A stretch of DNA of 64,000 nt. Source: a candidate division CSSED10-310 bacterium (GTDB taxonomy: Bacteria; CSSED10-310; JAFGJC01). Under the pieces are notes generated by a model. That model was not told the origin of the DNA, searched no databases, and saw only the letters and a program-made list of their open reading frames with translations. A program made the translations under genes and the position numbers. Below, one piece after another: positions 47,358 through 57,049 of the stretch (the first letter of the stretch is position 1; every line of letters starts with the position of its first letter). Location of the stretch: assembly GCA_016927905.1 (NCBI GenBank), contig JAFGLW010000012.1:111565-175564 (forward strand). Direction: 5' to 3'.

Positions 47358-47711
47358 TCAAGCCCCTCCGTTTCCCAAGTGTTTTTTACGAATAAATAAA
47401 AAGCTGACCGCACCCAGCAATATCAGAATCGAACTCAAAGATAGCGCCGGTACGGGTGGTACCAGCAGCACCGTATGCCAGAAACCGCCCTGGTTTTCAT
47501 ACGTGCCCGCACCCTGAATTCCGACGGTGCTCTGCTGCCCGGCGGAAGACATATTTCCATAATTTGCACTGACCGCCTCATGCCCCCCCTGAGCGACCAC
47601 ATCCTGCACGATGGAATAATCATCACTGTTCGAATCTGACGCAAGAAGCGGTGCCGGTAAGATCGCCAGAATTATGAAATATAGAAACCATAGTGATGCG
47701 AGTGTATTCAT
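47358..47711 (-). CDS. Small exported protein with C-terminal hydrophobic anchor
   Basis: 117 residues. A signal peptide (WFLYFIILAILPAPLLAS) is followed by a short mature region with YENQGGFWHTV and a C-terminal hydrophobic helix, LSLSSILILLGAVSFLFI, ending in the basic tail RKKHLGNGGA. This tripartite tail resembles PEP-CTERM/IPTL-type exosortase sorting signals, though the short motif before the helix (VPPVPALS) is not a clear PEP. Co-transcribed with the fibre-like protein, one base away. No exosortase in the window. Confidence 0.65.
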   Translation of the reverse strand: MNTLASLWFLYFIILAILPAPLLASDSNSDDYSIVQDVVAQGGHEAVSANYGNMSSAGQQSTVGIQGAGTYENQGGFWHTVLLVPPVPALSLSSILILLGAVSFLFIRKKHLGNGGA

Positions 47712-47790
47712 GCATCGCCCCTCCCCTCCGTTATCACAGCCATGCTGATTGCTCAGTCTACCGAGTGATAATACTTGCTGTCAATCACCC

Positions 47791-47819
47791 TTGCCACTCT
47801 GAAAGTGCTCGATTATTAT
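47791..47819 (+). promoter_or_regulatory. Promoter of the transglutaminase-like secreted protein gene
   Basis: TTGCCA, 17-base spacer, TATTAT; 36 bases separate the -10 box from the ATG. Confidence 0.65.
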
Positions 47820-47855
47820 TAATAGTAATGAATAACCATATGGAGAGAAGAAACA

Positions 47856-50123
47856 ATGCAAATGATTTATAGATCAACCTGTATCTATTTATGGGTCTTA
47901 TTTTTTTTGACCGGATCCGGATCGGCATTCGACGCGTGCGGAGTGAATCTTCTAGCTAATCCCGGATTTGAATCCGGCAACGGAGCTCCGTCGGATTGGA
48001 CAACCTTTCCTCCCGCACCACCTGGTGTGACCTATCTCTGGGACAACACGACCAGCCATTCTGGATCTTATTGTGTCTCTATCGAAAGTGCCGTGCCGGA
48101 ACCGGCCATGTGGCGCCAAATCGTTCCGGTTGACCCGAACGAAATTTATACGTTCTGCGGTTTCATTGATCTTGAAAACGTGGTACCTGCTGCCGAATGC
48201 TGCCATCAGGTTATATTCAGAAATGCAGCGAATGAAATTCTTAAGATCGTCGAAATCGGCTCTCATAACGGAACCATATCCTGGATGAGTGTATTTCCTC
48301 ACGAAATGTACGTTCAGGCGCCAGCCGATGCCGCAACGGGGGAAATCAACCTTCTGATTCAAGGGGAGGGTCTTGTGCGGTTTGACGACGTGCATTTCGG
48401 ACCGGCACCGCAGGGTGGATTTGAAGGATTCATCACATTACTGGGTCAACCCCTTGAAAATGCCCTGGTTGAGATCGTCGGTTCCGGATTCACGACCACC
48501 AGCGATTCGATCGGAAAATACTCACTGGAAGGGATTCCTCTCGGTTCACCGAGGTACCAGATTCAGGTTTCAGCCGACGGTTGCCGTACGGCTGCCGTTG
48601 GGGATCTTACGGTTCGAGCCGGAGAAATCGTCAGTGCCGACATCGAACTTCTTCCAGGTGAGGATCTCAATGAGAACTTCCTTCACGTGATTGCCGGACG
48701 ACTGTGCCACCGGGCCTTTATCGAACCGCCTGAGATTTCCACAGATGCCGTCATCGATCCGAATCTCTATCCCGACAGCGTCAAGATATATCTGGAATCC
48801 AGTGCGGAGGTCGACAGTGATCACCCGGCAATTATCGCCTTGGCCGACGCTATTCTGACATCCCTGGATCCGGCAGATCGCACCAAAATCCAGAACGTCA
48901 CCCGAGCCGCCTATGAATGGACGATCCAGAACATCGACTATGATCCCCATCTGACGGACACCAATTTCACCGATACGACCAACGGCGCTTGGCAAACGGT
49001 GGAGGGAACAGGCTGGTGCTGGGGATTGAATTTCACGGACTGGCTTTACAAGCCGTCCGAAATGCTACAAAACGAAAGCGGCATCTGCATCGAGCATTCC
49101 CGTTTCGTCACCGCCCTGGTCCGCGCTTTGGGAATCCCTGCTCGTCCGGTGATGTCTTATTCCTCTCAGTTCTGGGTGCAACTTCCAACCGGTGAAGGGT
49201 ACTGGGCCGGGATGTGCACAAACAGCGGCCGCAGCCAATATCGCATCTCGGGTGACATGACCAGCCATTACGGCAACGTCACACCCATGAATGCATACCT
49301 GGTGCCCATTGATTCCGGTCCGATTATCCATTCGGATTGGATAACAGATCGGAAATGCCGGTTCCGGGAGGTTCATCCCTGGACCGAGGATTATGAAAGT
49401 TCACCGGAGGGTCTGGATCTGGCCAGATCCGATATGGAGCAGTTCGGCCAGACGGGAGAACCCCCGGCAGCACCGCCTGGACCCGCACCGACGGAGGATC
49501 GTTATTCGATTCTGTATTCGGATATCACACTGGATTTCGCCAACATCGGAAACCAGAGAATGCTGGTCATGCGGTTTCCCATGGCTGTCGAATCGGATGC
49601 AATAACGGATCTCGATGAAACGGCTTACTGGACGAATTATCCGTCATGCGTGACCGGCACATGGATCGACGAACAAACCAATCCACCGGTCGTGGAAACG
49701 TTGCGCTGGTTCTGCATCCAATTCGACCTGTCTGCCGTCCTGCCGCCAAGAACCTGTGATAAAACCGGTGTGCGGATCGAGATGCCGTCCGATATGTACC
49801 ATCCGGGAGACACCTGTTATTGCCGGGTCGACGTCTGCAACAACGACCCTGTCCCTCTGGAAGATCATCCCTTGTTCGTTATCCTGGATGTTTACGGCAC
49901 CTGTTTTTTTGCGCCGGGATTCACCACAGACTACGACAATTATATCTCCTTGCATCCGAGTTACCCTTTCGGTGTAACGACAGTTGAAGTGCTTCCGGCT
50001 TTTATCTGGCCGGAAGGAGCCGGACAAGCGGACGGGATCGTCTGGTATGCAGCTCTCACGGATCCCTATATAACTTCCATCTACGGCGAATGGGATTCTT
50101 TTGCGTTCGGGTGGTCGAATTAA
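47856..50123 (+). CDS. Secreted transglutaminase-like protein with FGW C-terminal domain
   Basis: A 755-residue exported protein. Residues 1-24 are a signal peptide. Residues about 25-180 are a carbohydrate-binding-like beta-sandwich (LLANPGFESGNGAPSDWTTF; LIQGEGLVRFDDVHF). Residues about 188-265 are a carboxypeptidase-regulatory-like domain (FEGFITLLGQPLENALVEIV). Residues about 330-520 are a transglutaminase-like cysteine domain, with catalytic Cys in NESGICIEHSRF, GIPARPVMSY, and a candidate His in FREVHPWTED. The final 118 residues are the shared FGW domain ([34 protein letters not shown]). Likely a surface crosslinking or peptidase enzyme. Start behind GGAGAG. Confidence 0.85.
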   Translation: MQMIYRSTCIYLWVLFFLTGSGSAFDACGVNLLANPGFESGNGAPSDWTTFPPAPPGVTYLWDNTTSHSGSYCVSIESAVPEPAMWRQIVPVDPNEIYTFCGFIDLENVVPAAECCHQVIFRNAANEILKIVEIGSHNGTISWMSVFPHEMYVQAPADAATGEINLLIQGEGLVRFDDVHFGPAPQGGFEGFITLLGQPLENALVEIVGSGFTTTSDSIGKYSLEGIPLGSPRYQIQVSADGCRTAAVGDLTVRAGEIVSADIELLPGEDLNENFLHVIAGRLCHRAFIEPPEISTDAVIDPNLYPDSVKIYLESSAEVDSDHPAIIALADAILTSLDPADRTKIQNVTRAAYEWTIQNIDYDPHLTDTNFTDTTNGAWQTVEGTGWCWGLNFTDWLYKPSEMLQNESGICIEHSRFVTALVRALGIPARPVMSYSSQFWVQLPTGEGYWAGMCTNSGRSQYRISGDMTSHYGNVTPMNAYLVPIDSGPIIHSDWITDRKCRFREVHPWTEDYESSPEGLDLARSDMEQFGQTGEPPAAPPGPAPTEDRYSILYSDITLDFANIGNQRMLVMRFPMAVESDAITDLDETAYWTNYPSCVTGTWIDEQTNPPVVETLRWFCIQFDLSAVLPPRTCDKTGVRIEMPSDMYHPGDTCYCRVDVCNNDPVPLEDHPLFVILDVYGTCFFAPGFTTDYDNYISLHPSYPFGVTTVEVLPAFIWPEGAGQADGIVWYAALTDPYITSIYGEWDSFAFGWSN
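49766..50120 (+). other. Shared FGW C-terminal domain, copy 3
   Basis: Begins around VRIEMPSDMYHPGDTCYC and ends FAFGWSN. A five-residue insertion lies between the core and the WPEGAG strand. Confidence 0.8.
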
Positions 50124-50149
50124 CGGTCGAGTTGAAACCGAGTCCGGGA

Positions 50150-53100
50150 TTATTTCAGGATTGCTTCCAGCTTCCCGTTTGATTGAATCAACACGATCTC
50201 TGTTTCCAGGTTTTCTTCAACCGTTAATTCAGGCACTTCGATCGGTGGATTAGCCTGGATGACAACCCGGTACCGACCTGTTTTCAACCGGTGCGGGTTT
50301 GTCCCGACGATATCGCTATATACGGATTTTCCCTTCTCATCGTAAACCGTATATGTCATCCGAACGACTTCCTTAAGCGCGCTTTTCAGCTCATCCGCAT
50401 CCGAAGCGTCCAGGTACCGACCGTTTGATACTCTGGCAATCATCTTCAGTTGTTCCCGGGTTGTTTCGTCCGCGATATCGAATCCAACGACATGAAATGT
50501 CATGTCGAGACCTTCATCTGCCAGTTTCTTGGCGACGGACACCGGATCCCCCTCGCAGCTTTCCTTGCCGTCACTGACCAGAATGATGACTTTTCCCCCT
50601 TCGATACCACTCAGATCGTGTGCAGCCTGCTCCAGAGAATATGCGATCGGCGTCATACCCCTCGGGTTGATCCCGTTGATCTTGTCCATAAGCAAGGGTT
50701 TATTTACCAGCCCCACAGGCACGACCAACTGGGAATCCGTGCAATTCCGTTTGTCCCGATGATGTTGATGTCCATAAATACGTAAGCCGACATGCACATC
50801 GTCTGGAAGATCCCCAATGATGGAGGTCAGGACTTCTTTGGCTATCGCGATTTTGGGGATGCCATTGATTTGACCCCACATGCTGCCCGAAGCGTCCAGG
50901 ATCAATTCGATGGTTCTAGGAGCGTCCGTAACTTGCTCTTCCCCTTCCATGATGACCTGCAGGCTCCCCGTTTCCCGCATGTAGATGGGGATGTGTCCGC
51001 AACACAATTCCAGCATCAGGGCTCCCAGAGACGCCGTATAACATCGACTTGTGCGCCGGTGCTCTTCCTGACTCAGATCCCACGATCCATCGAGACTCTG
51101 GTTGTCCACCAACAGGCGGCACATCCAGGATTTCCAGATTCTCAGCTCCTCACCACCCCGGTTCATCATCACCCTGGTTCCATAATACCAGTAATAAAAC
51201 GGCCAGCCCGGTCCAGGCTGTTCCACCTCCCATACGGGTGGATTATCGAACATGAAATCAATCGACGGTTGAATCAGAGGATCATCCGGAAAACCGCAGA
51301 TCTGAAGCGACAGAGCACCGATGGCTGTCCGACCGCACCCGATGCCGTCCTTCCCGGGCTGGTAATTGAATGCGCCCTTCTTGTCGTTGTAGCAGTTGCG
51401 GACGAATCGTGCTGCACACTGTTTCGACCATTCCGGTACCGGAAACCCGGCGTTTTCACAAGCCTTGACAGCCAGAATCTGCCAACCGGAAACAGAGAGA
51501 TCGCCGTCCTTTGTGTCCGGCTGATAACGCCATCCCCCGAAGGTCGAAGATGATTCCGGTATGGGACCGTTCAACAACTCCGGTTTGTGGCTCGTATTCT
51601 GAGTCCGCAATATGAGTTGAAGGGCATTGTCGATGATTGGTTCCAGAGAATAATCCCCTGTTTCCACCAGTATCTCGGTCAGGGCAAGCGTAGAAATGGC
51701 ATGGGAATACATCAGATCCTGGTTCCCGATCATTCCTCCGTAGAACATCCAATCGACGGTTTCCGGTTGATATTGGGCGGGTGAATGATATTGGGACAGA
51801 ATGAAATTTTTTAATTTCGAGACAGCCGGATCGTAGTTTTCCTCGACACATTCCGCTCCGACAAGGGCCATGAGAGCCAGAGAGACCATGCCGGCGTTTT
51901 GACCGTACTCTCCGGACAGAAAACCATCTTCAGTCTGGGCCGTGACCAAATAATTCAAAGCATTGCGCAGCGCCTTTCGGACCTCTTCCTGACTCGCTGG
52001 ACCGCGGATCGGTTCCCCGACACGAAGCGTATAGCTTTCATCCGGGTTCTCACCATATCCGTGCACAGCGACGAAGTAGTCGCCCGGCCCGACCTTCATC
52101 CGAATCATTTCCTCGCTCTCCCCGTCCCTCCGGATATCTCCTCGTTTCAATACGGCACCTTGTGCGTCCATCAGTTCAATCCAGATGTTGACCTTGGGTA
52201 GTGCGGATACGGTGATGACCAGAATATCCAGCCCGGGTTTCGGAATCGAAAATACAAACCAATCCGCATCTCGATCCGGGTGGATATTCCCGCTCACGGT
52301 TTTTCCGAGTACGATCCGGTTTGCGTATACCACGTTGTGGTTCGGTTCGAATTCCATGCTGTCGTCCCACGGTTTCAGTGTCTCAAGTGTGAATTCATAC
52401 ATGGCGTCCGGATTGTTTTCCCGCGCCGGGCAGGCCACGGATAAAATATATTCATACCTGCCGAGTCCCAGGTTGATAACCTGCTCCGGTTCACCAACCC
52501 GTCCCGAATCACAATGAATCAGTTTCTCTTTGCAATCCGGACTGTAGACCTCTATCCAGGTGTTCAGCTTTGGGACACCGCTCAAGGTGAACCGGCCGAT
52601 CGACTCACCGAGTCCACCTGTTTCGATAAAATACTGATCGGAATCATAATCGGGATAAAAATATCCTTTGACTGTTGTATCCGGCTGGATGAGATTGGGC
52701 CGTTGACAGGAATCGTTGGACTCGAATTCCGTACCTTCCTGCCAGTGTCCGATCGATTCAATTGAAAGTGTATACCGATCGTTTTCATTGAAATCCCGGG
52801 CACTGACAATAATGTAGTAGACCCCGGATTCGATCCCGAACCGCAGAGCGGTTTCCGGCTCAGCGCTTTTATGTACATCATATTTACACAGAATCTGATT
52901 GTCAGCATCCCGTATTTCCATCCGTGAATCGATACCGGGGACAGCGGTCAGATGCACATTGATCAAATGCTTCTCTGCCACCGTGGACGTCAGTTTATAC
53001 CAGTCGCCGTCATGTGCCGGTGAAAACAAACCCTGCACGGAATCGCCCAGCTGGATCTCATTGGCTTCCCCGATGGCGTTATTGGGTTCAGACTCTTGGA

Positions 53101-53191
53101 CGGCCTTGGCGGAAAACAACCAAAACATACAGATCAAACCGGAACCGAAACACGAGATAATTCTGCGGATATTCCGGACAGTATAATTCAT
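50150..53191 (-). CDS. Secreted PPC-repeat / alpha-alpha toroid / VWA protein
   Basis: About 1013 residues from the ATG at 53191 (AAGGA upstream); the longer open frame to 53341 lacks a plausible start. Order: signal peptide; three to four PPC-like (pre-peptidase C-terminal) domains at about 30-400, each opening EFEPNHN/ESEPNNA and holding DADWFVF or DGDWYKL; an alpha/alpha-toroid of the prenyltransferase/squalene-cyclase-like type at about 405-770 (ALNYLVTAQTEDGFLSGEYG; GGWRYQPDTKDGDLSVSGWQ); a VWA domain at about 790-960 with MIDAS DASGSMWG; a short beta-rich end. It sits 38 bases after the transglutaminase-type gene. Likely a large adhesive or envelope protein. Confidence 0.85.
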   Translation of the reverse strand: MNYTVRNIRRIISCFGSGLICMFWLFSAKAVQESEPNNAIGEANEIQLGDSVQGLFSPAHDGDWYKLTSTVAEKHLINVHLTAVPGIDSRMEIRDADNQILCKYDVHKSAEPETALRFGIESGVYYIIVSARDFNENDRYTLSIESIGHWQEGTEFESNDSCQRPNLIQPDTTVKGYFYPDYDSDQYFIETGGLGESIGRFTLSGVPKLNTWIEVYSPDCKEKLIHCDSGRVGEPEQVINLGLGRYEYILSVACPARENNPDAMYEFTLETLKPWDDSMEFEPNHNVVYANRIVLGKTVSGNIHPDRDADWFVFSIPKPGLDILVITVSALPKVNIWIELMDAQGAVLKRGDIRRDGESEEMIRMKVGPGDYFVAVHGYGENPDESYTLRVGEPIRGPASQEEVRKALRNALNYLVTAQTEDGFLSGEYGQNAGMVSLALMALVGAECVEENYDPAVSKLKNFILSQYHSPAQYQPETVDWMFYGGMIGNQDLMYSHAISTLALTEILVETGDYSLEPIIDNALQLILRTQNTSHKPELLNGPIPESSSTFGGWRYQPDTKDGDLSVSGWQILAVKACENAGFPVPEWSKQCAARFVRNCYNDKKGAFNYQPGKDGIGCGRTAIGALSLQICGFPDDPLIQPSIDFMFDNPPVWEVEQPGPGWPFYYWYYGTRVMMNRGGEELRIWKSWMCRLLVDNQSLDGSWDLSQEEHRRTSRCYTASLGALMLELCCGHIPIYMRETGSLQVIMEGEEQVTDAPRTIELILDASGSMWGQINGIPKIAIAKEVLTSIIGDLPDDVHVGLRIYGHQHHRDKRNCTDSQLVVPVGLVNKPLLMDKINGINPRGMTPIAYSLEQAAHDLSGIEGGKVIILVSDGKESCEGDPVSVAKKLADEGLDMTFHVVGFDIADETTREQLKMIARVSNGRYLDASDADELKSALKEVVRMTYTVYDEKGKSVYSDIVGTNPHRLKTGRYRVVIQANPPIEVPELTVEENLETEIVLIQSNGKLEAILK

Positions 53192-53229
53192 GACGATCCC
53201 ATCCTTTCTTTTCATTCTGGAAGCTTCGC

Positions 53230-55635
53230 CTATTCGGCCTGGAACGTATCGGTTATTTGCTGAGACATGGACAGCAGCACTTGGATCTGCCACGCCAAAG
53301 GCTTGCCCCGGACATACTCCAACCATTCGAAATATCCCCAATTATAAAATGCCTTGGCCGTATCGATAGTAAAATCTTTCATGAATACCATCATGCAATC
53401 GGCTCCAGCCTCCTGCAGGCTGGAACCGCCGAGAATTGCCTTGTTCAGGCAAGCCACGTACTTCATGCATCTTTGGACAGCAGGAATCGCCACATCGTTG
53501 ATGATTGAATTCAGCTCGATCAGGCTTTGACCCCGGCCCTGATCTGTCATTCCAACCACATTTCCGGTGGCAGGATCCACACGCCACCAGGCTGTGACCG
53601 GTTCTCCCCGGAACACGATATTTCGTTCGGGAACAACAACGGTAAACCCTGATTCCAGCTCGTTGCGGATCAGGTTCCGGGCTCGGGTTCCGATCGCCAA
53701 TGCGGCAATTTTATCCTGAGATCCCGGGGGCAGAGCAATCCAGCCGACATCTTGTTCACCGGCAAGGTCCATGATTGTGTGGGTGCTGAATGGAACTGTG
53801 TCCGGCATCATTTCTTCTCCCAGGATCACCTCCAGATTCGACAAAAGGATTCCATACATCGGCATGGTTTTATCCGGTTTGTATTTCACCTTTTCCGGAA
53901 CCGCCACCCGGATACCGCTGGAGATGATGTCGAATCCTCTCAGAAGAACGAGTTGCTCGTCTTTTCCCATATCGATTCGTTCTTCAAAGGCATAATAATC
54001 CGGTCTGGCATGGTAATACGCCGCTTCTTCCGGAACGAATTCCCTCAGAAGATCCGAGGCCACCTGCGCCAGCATAACCAGGTTCATTGGAAACCAACCT
54101 GTCGTTTCCGAAAGATCTGCAATGGAAACGGCTTCCGCATCATATTTGCTGCGTATGGCGGCTCGATAAAAATCCCGTTCATCAAACAATGGTCGAGCCA
54201 GTTCTCCAGACAGAAAAGTGTCGCTAAAGCGGGATACTACCGGAAGTATTTCATAGGAGATCATCGGTGCAAATTTAAGACGGTTCGGATTTTTCCAGCT
54301 GTCGGCGATCCGGGTGACCTGATCGGATGCCGCCGCAGTTTCCGTCCGATCAAAGAGCATTCGTCGGATCAGTTCCGAGTTTTCTCCGGGAGATTCGGCT
54401 TCCAACTCTATCCATAGACTCAGTATCTGTCCGTCCTGATCTTCTCCTTTATTCCATATCCTTGCACCCAGCGTCATGAATCCCTTTTCCGAAGCACTCT
54501 GGAATGATCCACTTCGGAACAGATACTTGTTGCCGTCCAGATCGAAAGGCAATCCATACTCCACTTCCGTTCCAAAGAAAACCACCGGTTGATACCGCAG
54601 GAGTTCTCGATTCCCGGCAGAGTCCGGAAGGGATTTTGTCGCTGGAAGAGCGATGCCAGCAATCTCCGGATCCTCCGGAATAACATTGATGGATATAGGT
54701 TTTCCATAGAGATCGCATATGCGTTTTTTCTGTTGATATACGATATGTTCATGCACCGTGTTGCCAATAAGTTGTTCTATACCGATGCGAACCGTTGCCC
54801 GATGATACTGCTGATCATCCAAAGTACTGGAAGTTTTCTGAACCGTTCCGAACACTTTGCCCGGCTGGGCATCGTTAAAACAGGGATCCATATCGATCCA
54901 TTGCCCGTCGACATAAACCTGAAGCCACCAATGATCTGCCGCGATGGTCTCCATCTCACGTTCCAGCATCCTGCGCTCCGGACCGATCGTCGTCTCACAT
55001 TTATCAATAACTTGGGAAATCCGCTTCAGATCCGATCGAGATCGTTTGATCGTTTCCCGAGATAAATCCCTGGCTTTTTTCAGGCCGTTCTTTCGGTAAT
55101 TTTCGAAAATATCTTGATCGATGCCAAGGGTAGCCAGAGCTTTGTTCCGGAGATCGGTTTCAGTCGACACATCGGGATACACCTTCCTGCGATTAAACAT
55201 GAATGCGATGAGTTCCTTCGTCGTTTCAGGATCCAGTTCACCCCGCACATACCGGCTCTCAACCGGAGGTTCACAATTTTTCAGCAGTTCGGCCAGCAGA
55301 ACACACTGGTCAAGAGAGTTTCCGGCAGTTTCCGAAAGGGTTCCGGATGGTCCCCTGAGAATCCCGCGGTATACCTGGTAGCCAATCTCATCTCGAACAA
55401 ACCGGAACAGCTTTTCCGGATCCCGGTCGAACTGAACCGCGAGCTGTATCGAAACATCCGTTGACGACGGCTTAATCTCTGGGATGGTGTCGAGTTTCAG
55501 GAACAACCTGTCCAGAACAATGATCTCTTCCTGCATTTTCTCCGCATCGGATTTCCGAAGTGCAAATGAGATGATCACGATCACGACCAGGATACCGATT
55601 ACCAGTCCTGCCAAACCGAACCATTGTTTCAGCAA
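53230..55635 (-). CDS. Membrane-anchored transglutaminase-like protein
   Basis: An 801-residue protein with one N-terminal membrane helix (FGLAGLVIGILVVIVIISFA) and a large extracytoplasmic part. At about 45-260 is a transglutaminase-like region: Cys in AGNSLDQCVLLAELL, His in DHWWLQVYVDGQWIDMD with the third catalytic Asp close by. Much of the remainder (about 270-800) is unassigned. The TTG start follows GGAAAGGG. Directly upstream of the PPC/VWA gene on the same strand, so the two may act together, for example as an enzyme that processes or crosslinks the adjacent secreted protein. Confidence 0.75.
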   Translation of the reverse strand: MLKQWFGLAGLVIGILVVIVIISFALRKSDAEKMQEEIIVLDRLFLKLDTIPEIKPSSTDVSIQLAVQFDRDPEKLFRFVRDEIGYQVYRGILRGPSGTLSETAGNSLDQCVLLAELLKNCEPPVESRYVRGELDPETTKELIAFMFNRRKVYPDVSTETDLRNKALATLGIDQDIFENYRKNGLKKARDLSRETIKRSRSDLKRISQVIDKCETTIGPERRMLEREMETIAADHWWLQVYVDGQWIDMDPCFNDAQPGKVFGTVQKTSSTLDDQQYHRATVRIGIEQLIGNTVHEHIVYQQKKRICDLYGKPISINVIPEDPEIAGIALPATKSLPDSAGNRELLRYQPVVFFGTEVEYGLPFDLDGNKYLFRSGSFQSASEKGFMTLGARIWNKGEDQDGQILSLWIELEAESPGENSELIRRMLFDRTETAAASDQVTRIADSWKNPNRLKFAPMISYEILPVVSRFSDTFLSGELARPLFDERDFYRAAIRSKYDAEAVSIADLSETTGWFPMNLVMLAQVASDLLREFVPEEAAYYHARPDYYAFEERIDMGKDEQLVLLRGFDIISSGIRVAVPEKVKYKPDKTMPMYGILLSNLEVILGEEMMPDTVPFSTHTIMDLAGEQDVGWIALPPGSQDKIAALAIGTRARNLIRNELESGFTVVVPERNIVFRGEPVTAWWRVDPATGNVVGMTDQGRGQSLIELNSIINDVAIPAVQRCMKYVACLNKAILGGSSLQEAGADCMMVFMKDFTIDTAKAFYNWGYFEWLEYVRGKPLAWQIQVLLSMSQQITDTFQAE

Positions 55636-55788
55636 AATGGGCAGCCCTTTCCAGAATGCTCTCTGTTTAGTTCAATCGCATCAATTCACCCGCAGCAATG
55701 ATTATAATCTTAGGGGGAAATTCTGTCAAAACCGGTGACTGTCCGTACGGTTCGATTCCTAAAAATGCACCATGAAATCAGGGGATTG

Positions 55789-57012
55789 TCAGATACTGTA
55801 TTCGTTGACAAAACCCAGCACGATGACCGCCGCTAGGCTCATGATCCCGCCGAATACGAACGGCAGGCTGGGAGCGGCGGAAAACAGGAACCCGGCGATC
55901 ACGCTGGCCGGCAGCAGACCTATCCCCACGATGGTGTGGTAAAAGCCCAGCGCGGTGGCTTTGGCGTGTTCCGGAGCCAGGCGGGATACCAGCGCTTTTT
56001 CAACCCCTTCGGTCATCGCATAATACAATCCATACAGGATCCAGAACCCCCACAGCATCGAGCGGTTTTCAGTCGTGATAAAACCGAAGGCCGAATAAAC
56101 GATCGTGTAGACGAAATAACCGGCAATCAGAACCCGTTTCTTCCCGATCCGGTCCGACAGCGCTCCGAAATACATCGCCCACAAGGTGGTGCACAGGTTG
56201 AACACCATATACATCAGGATGACGGTGGACAGTGCATATCCCAGGGACATGCTGCGAAGCAGCAGGAACTGGTTGGAGGAATTCCCGATTGTGAACAGAA
56301 TCTGAACCAGGTACAAACGTTTCAGGTTCTGATCGTAGGTGCGCCAGGAGAGATTGGGTTTCGGTCGGGTTTTGCCCGGCTGGGCGGATTCGTCCGGTTC
56401 GCGGATTAGAAACAGAACCGCAACGCCAAGTGCCGCCGGAATGATCGAGAGAGCGAACAGCCGGTAAAAGGCGTCGAAATTCCGGAGATTTCCAGAAATC
56501 GGATCCAAGTATCGCAGGCTGATGATATAACAGATCAGCACACCTAAAGTGGCTCCGGCGAAATCCATGGCCCGGTGGAATCCGAACGCTTTTCCCTCGC
56601 CTCCCTTGGGAGTAGATTCGGAAATGAGGGCGTCCCGGGGGGCGGTCCGGATCCCTTTCCCCACCCGATCCAGAAACCGAAACAATAAAACGAATATCCA
56701 GCCGGATCCGGCAGCGAACAGCAGGAATCTCGACAGAGCGGACATCCCGTATCCCGTTATCGCTGGCGCTTTCCGTTTTTGGATCCGGTCCGAATAGTAT
56801 CCCGAAAAGACTTTCAGCAGGCTGGCCGTGGATTCCGCAACACCCTCGATAACACCCAGCACCGGTCCGACCAGTGTCCTTTGTGCGCTCAGGATCATGG
56901 AGACGAAAGCCTGCAGTAACGGATAAATCATTTCCGAAGACACATCTGTCAAGAAAGACGTGCATCCGGTCAGGAATACATTGCGGTGTAGGGAACCCGA
57001 TTTTCCGCGCAT
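55789..57012 (-). CDS. MFS transporter
   Basis: About 407 residues from the ATG at 57012 (GGGAGGG upstream); the longer open frame has a poor N-terminus. Twelve hydrophobic segments. The loop between helices 2 and 3 reads SGYYSDRIQKRKAPAITGYG, the MFS A-motif, followed by RFLDRVGKGIRTAPRDALIS. This group of MFS permeases is often annotated as multidrug or sugar permeases without proof; the substrate is unknown. It is divergent from the GH18-like gene with starts only 38 bases apart. Confidence 0.88.
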   Translation of the reverse strand: MRGKSGSLHRNVFLTGCTSFLTDVSSEMIYPLLQAFVSMILSAQRTLVGPVLGVIEGVAESTASLLKVFSGYYSDRIQKRKAPAITGYGMSALSRFLLFAAGSGWIFVLLFRFLDRVGKGIRTAPRDALISESTPKGGEGKAFGFHRAMDFAGATLGVLICYIISLRYLDPISGNLRNFDAFYRLFALSIIPAALGVAVLFLIREPDESAQPGKTRPKPNLSWRTYDQNLKRLYLVQILFTIGNSSNQFLLLRSMSLGYALSTVILMYMVFNLCTTLWAMYFGALSDRIGKKRVLIAGYFVYTIVYSAFGFITTENRSMLWGFWILYGLYYAMTEGVEKALVSRLAPEHAKATALGFYHTIVGIGLLPASVIAGFLFSAAPSLPFVFGGIMSLAAVIVLGFVNEYSI

Positions 57013-57049
57013 GTTGACAAGCCCTCCCGAAATCCGTGAAGTAGTATAC

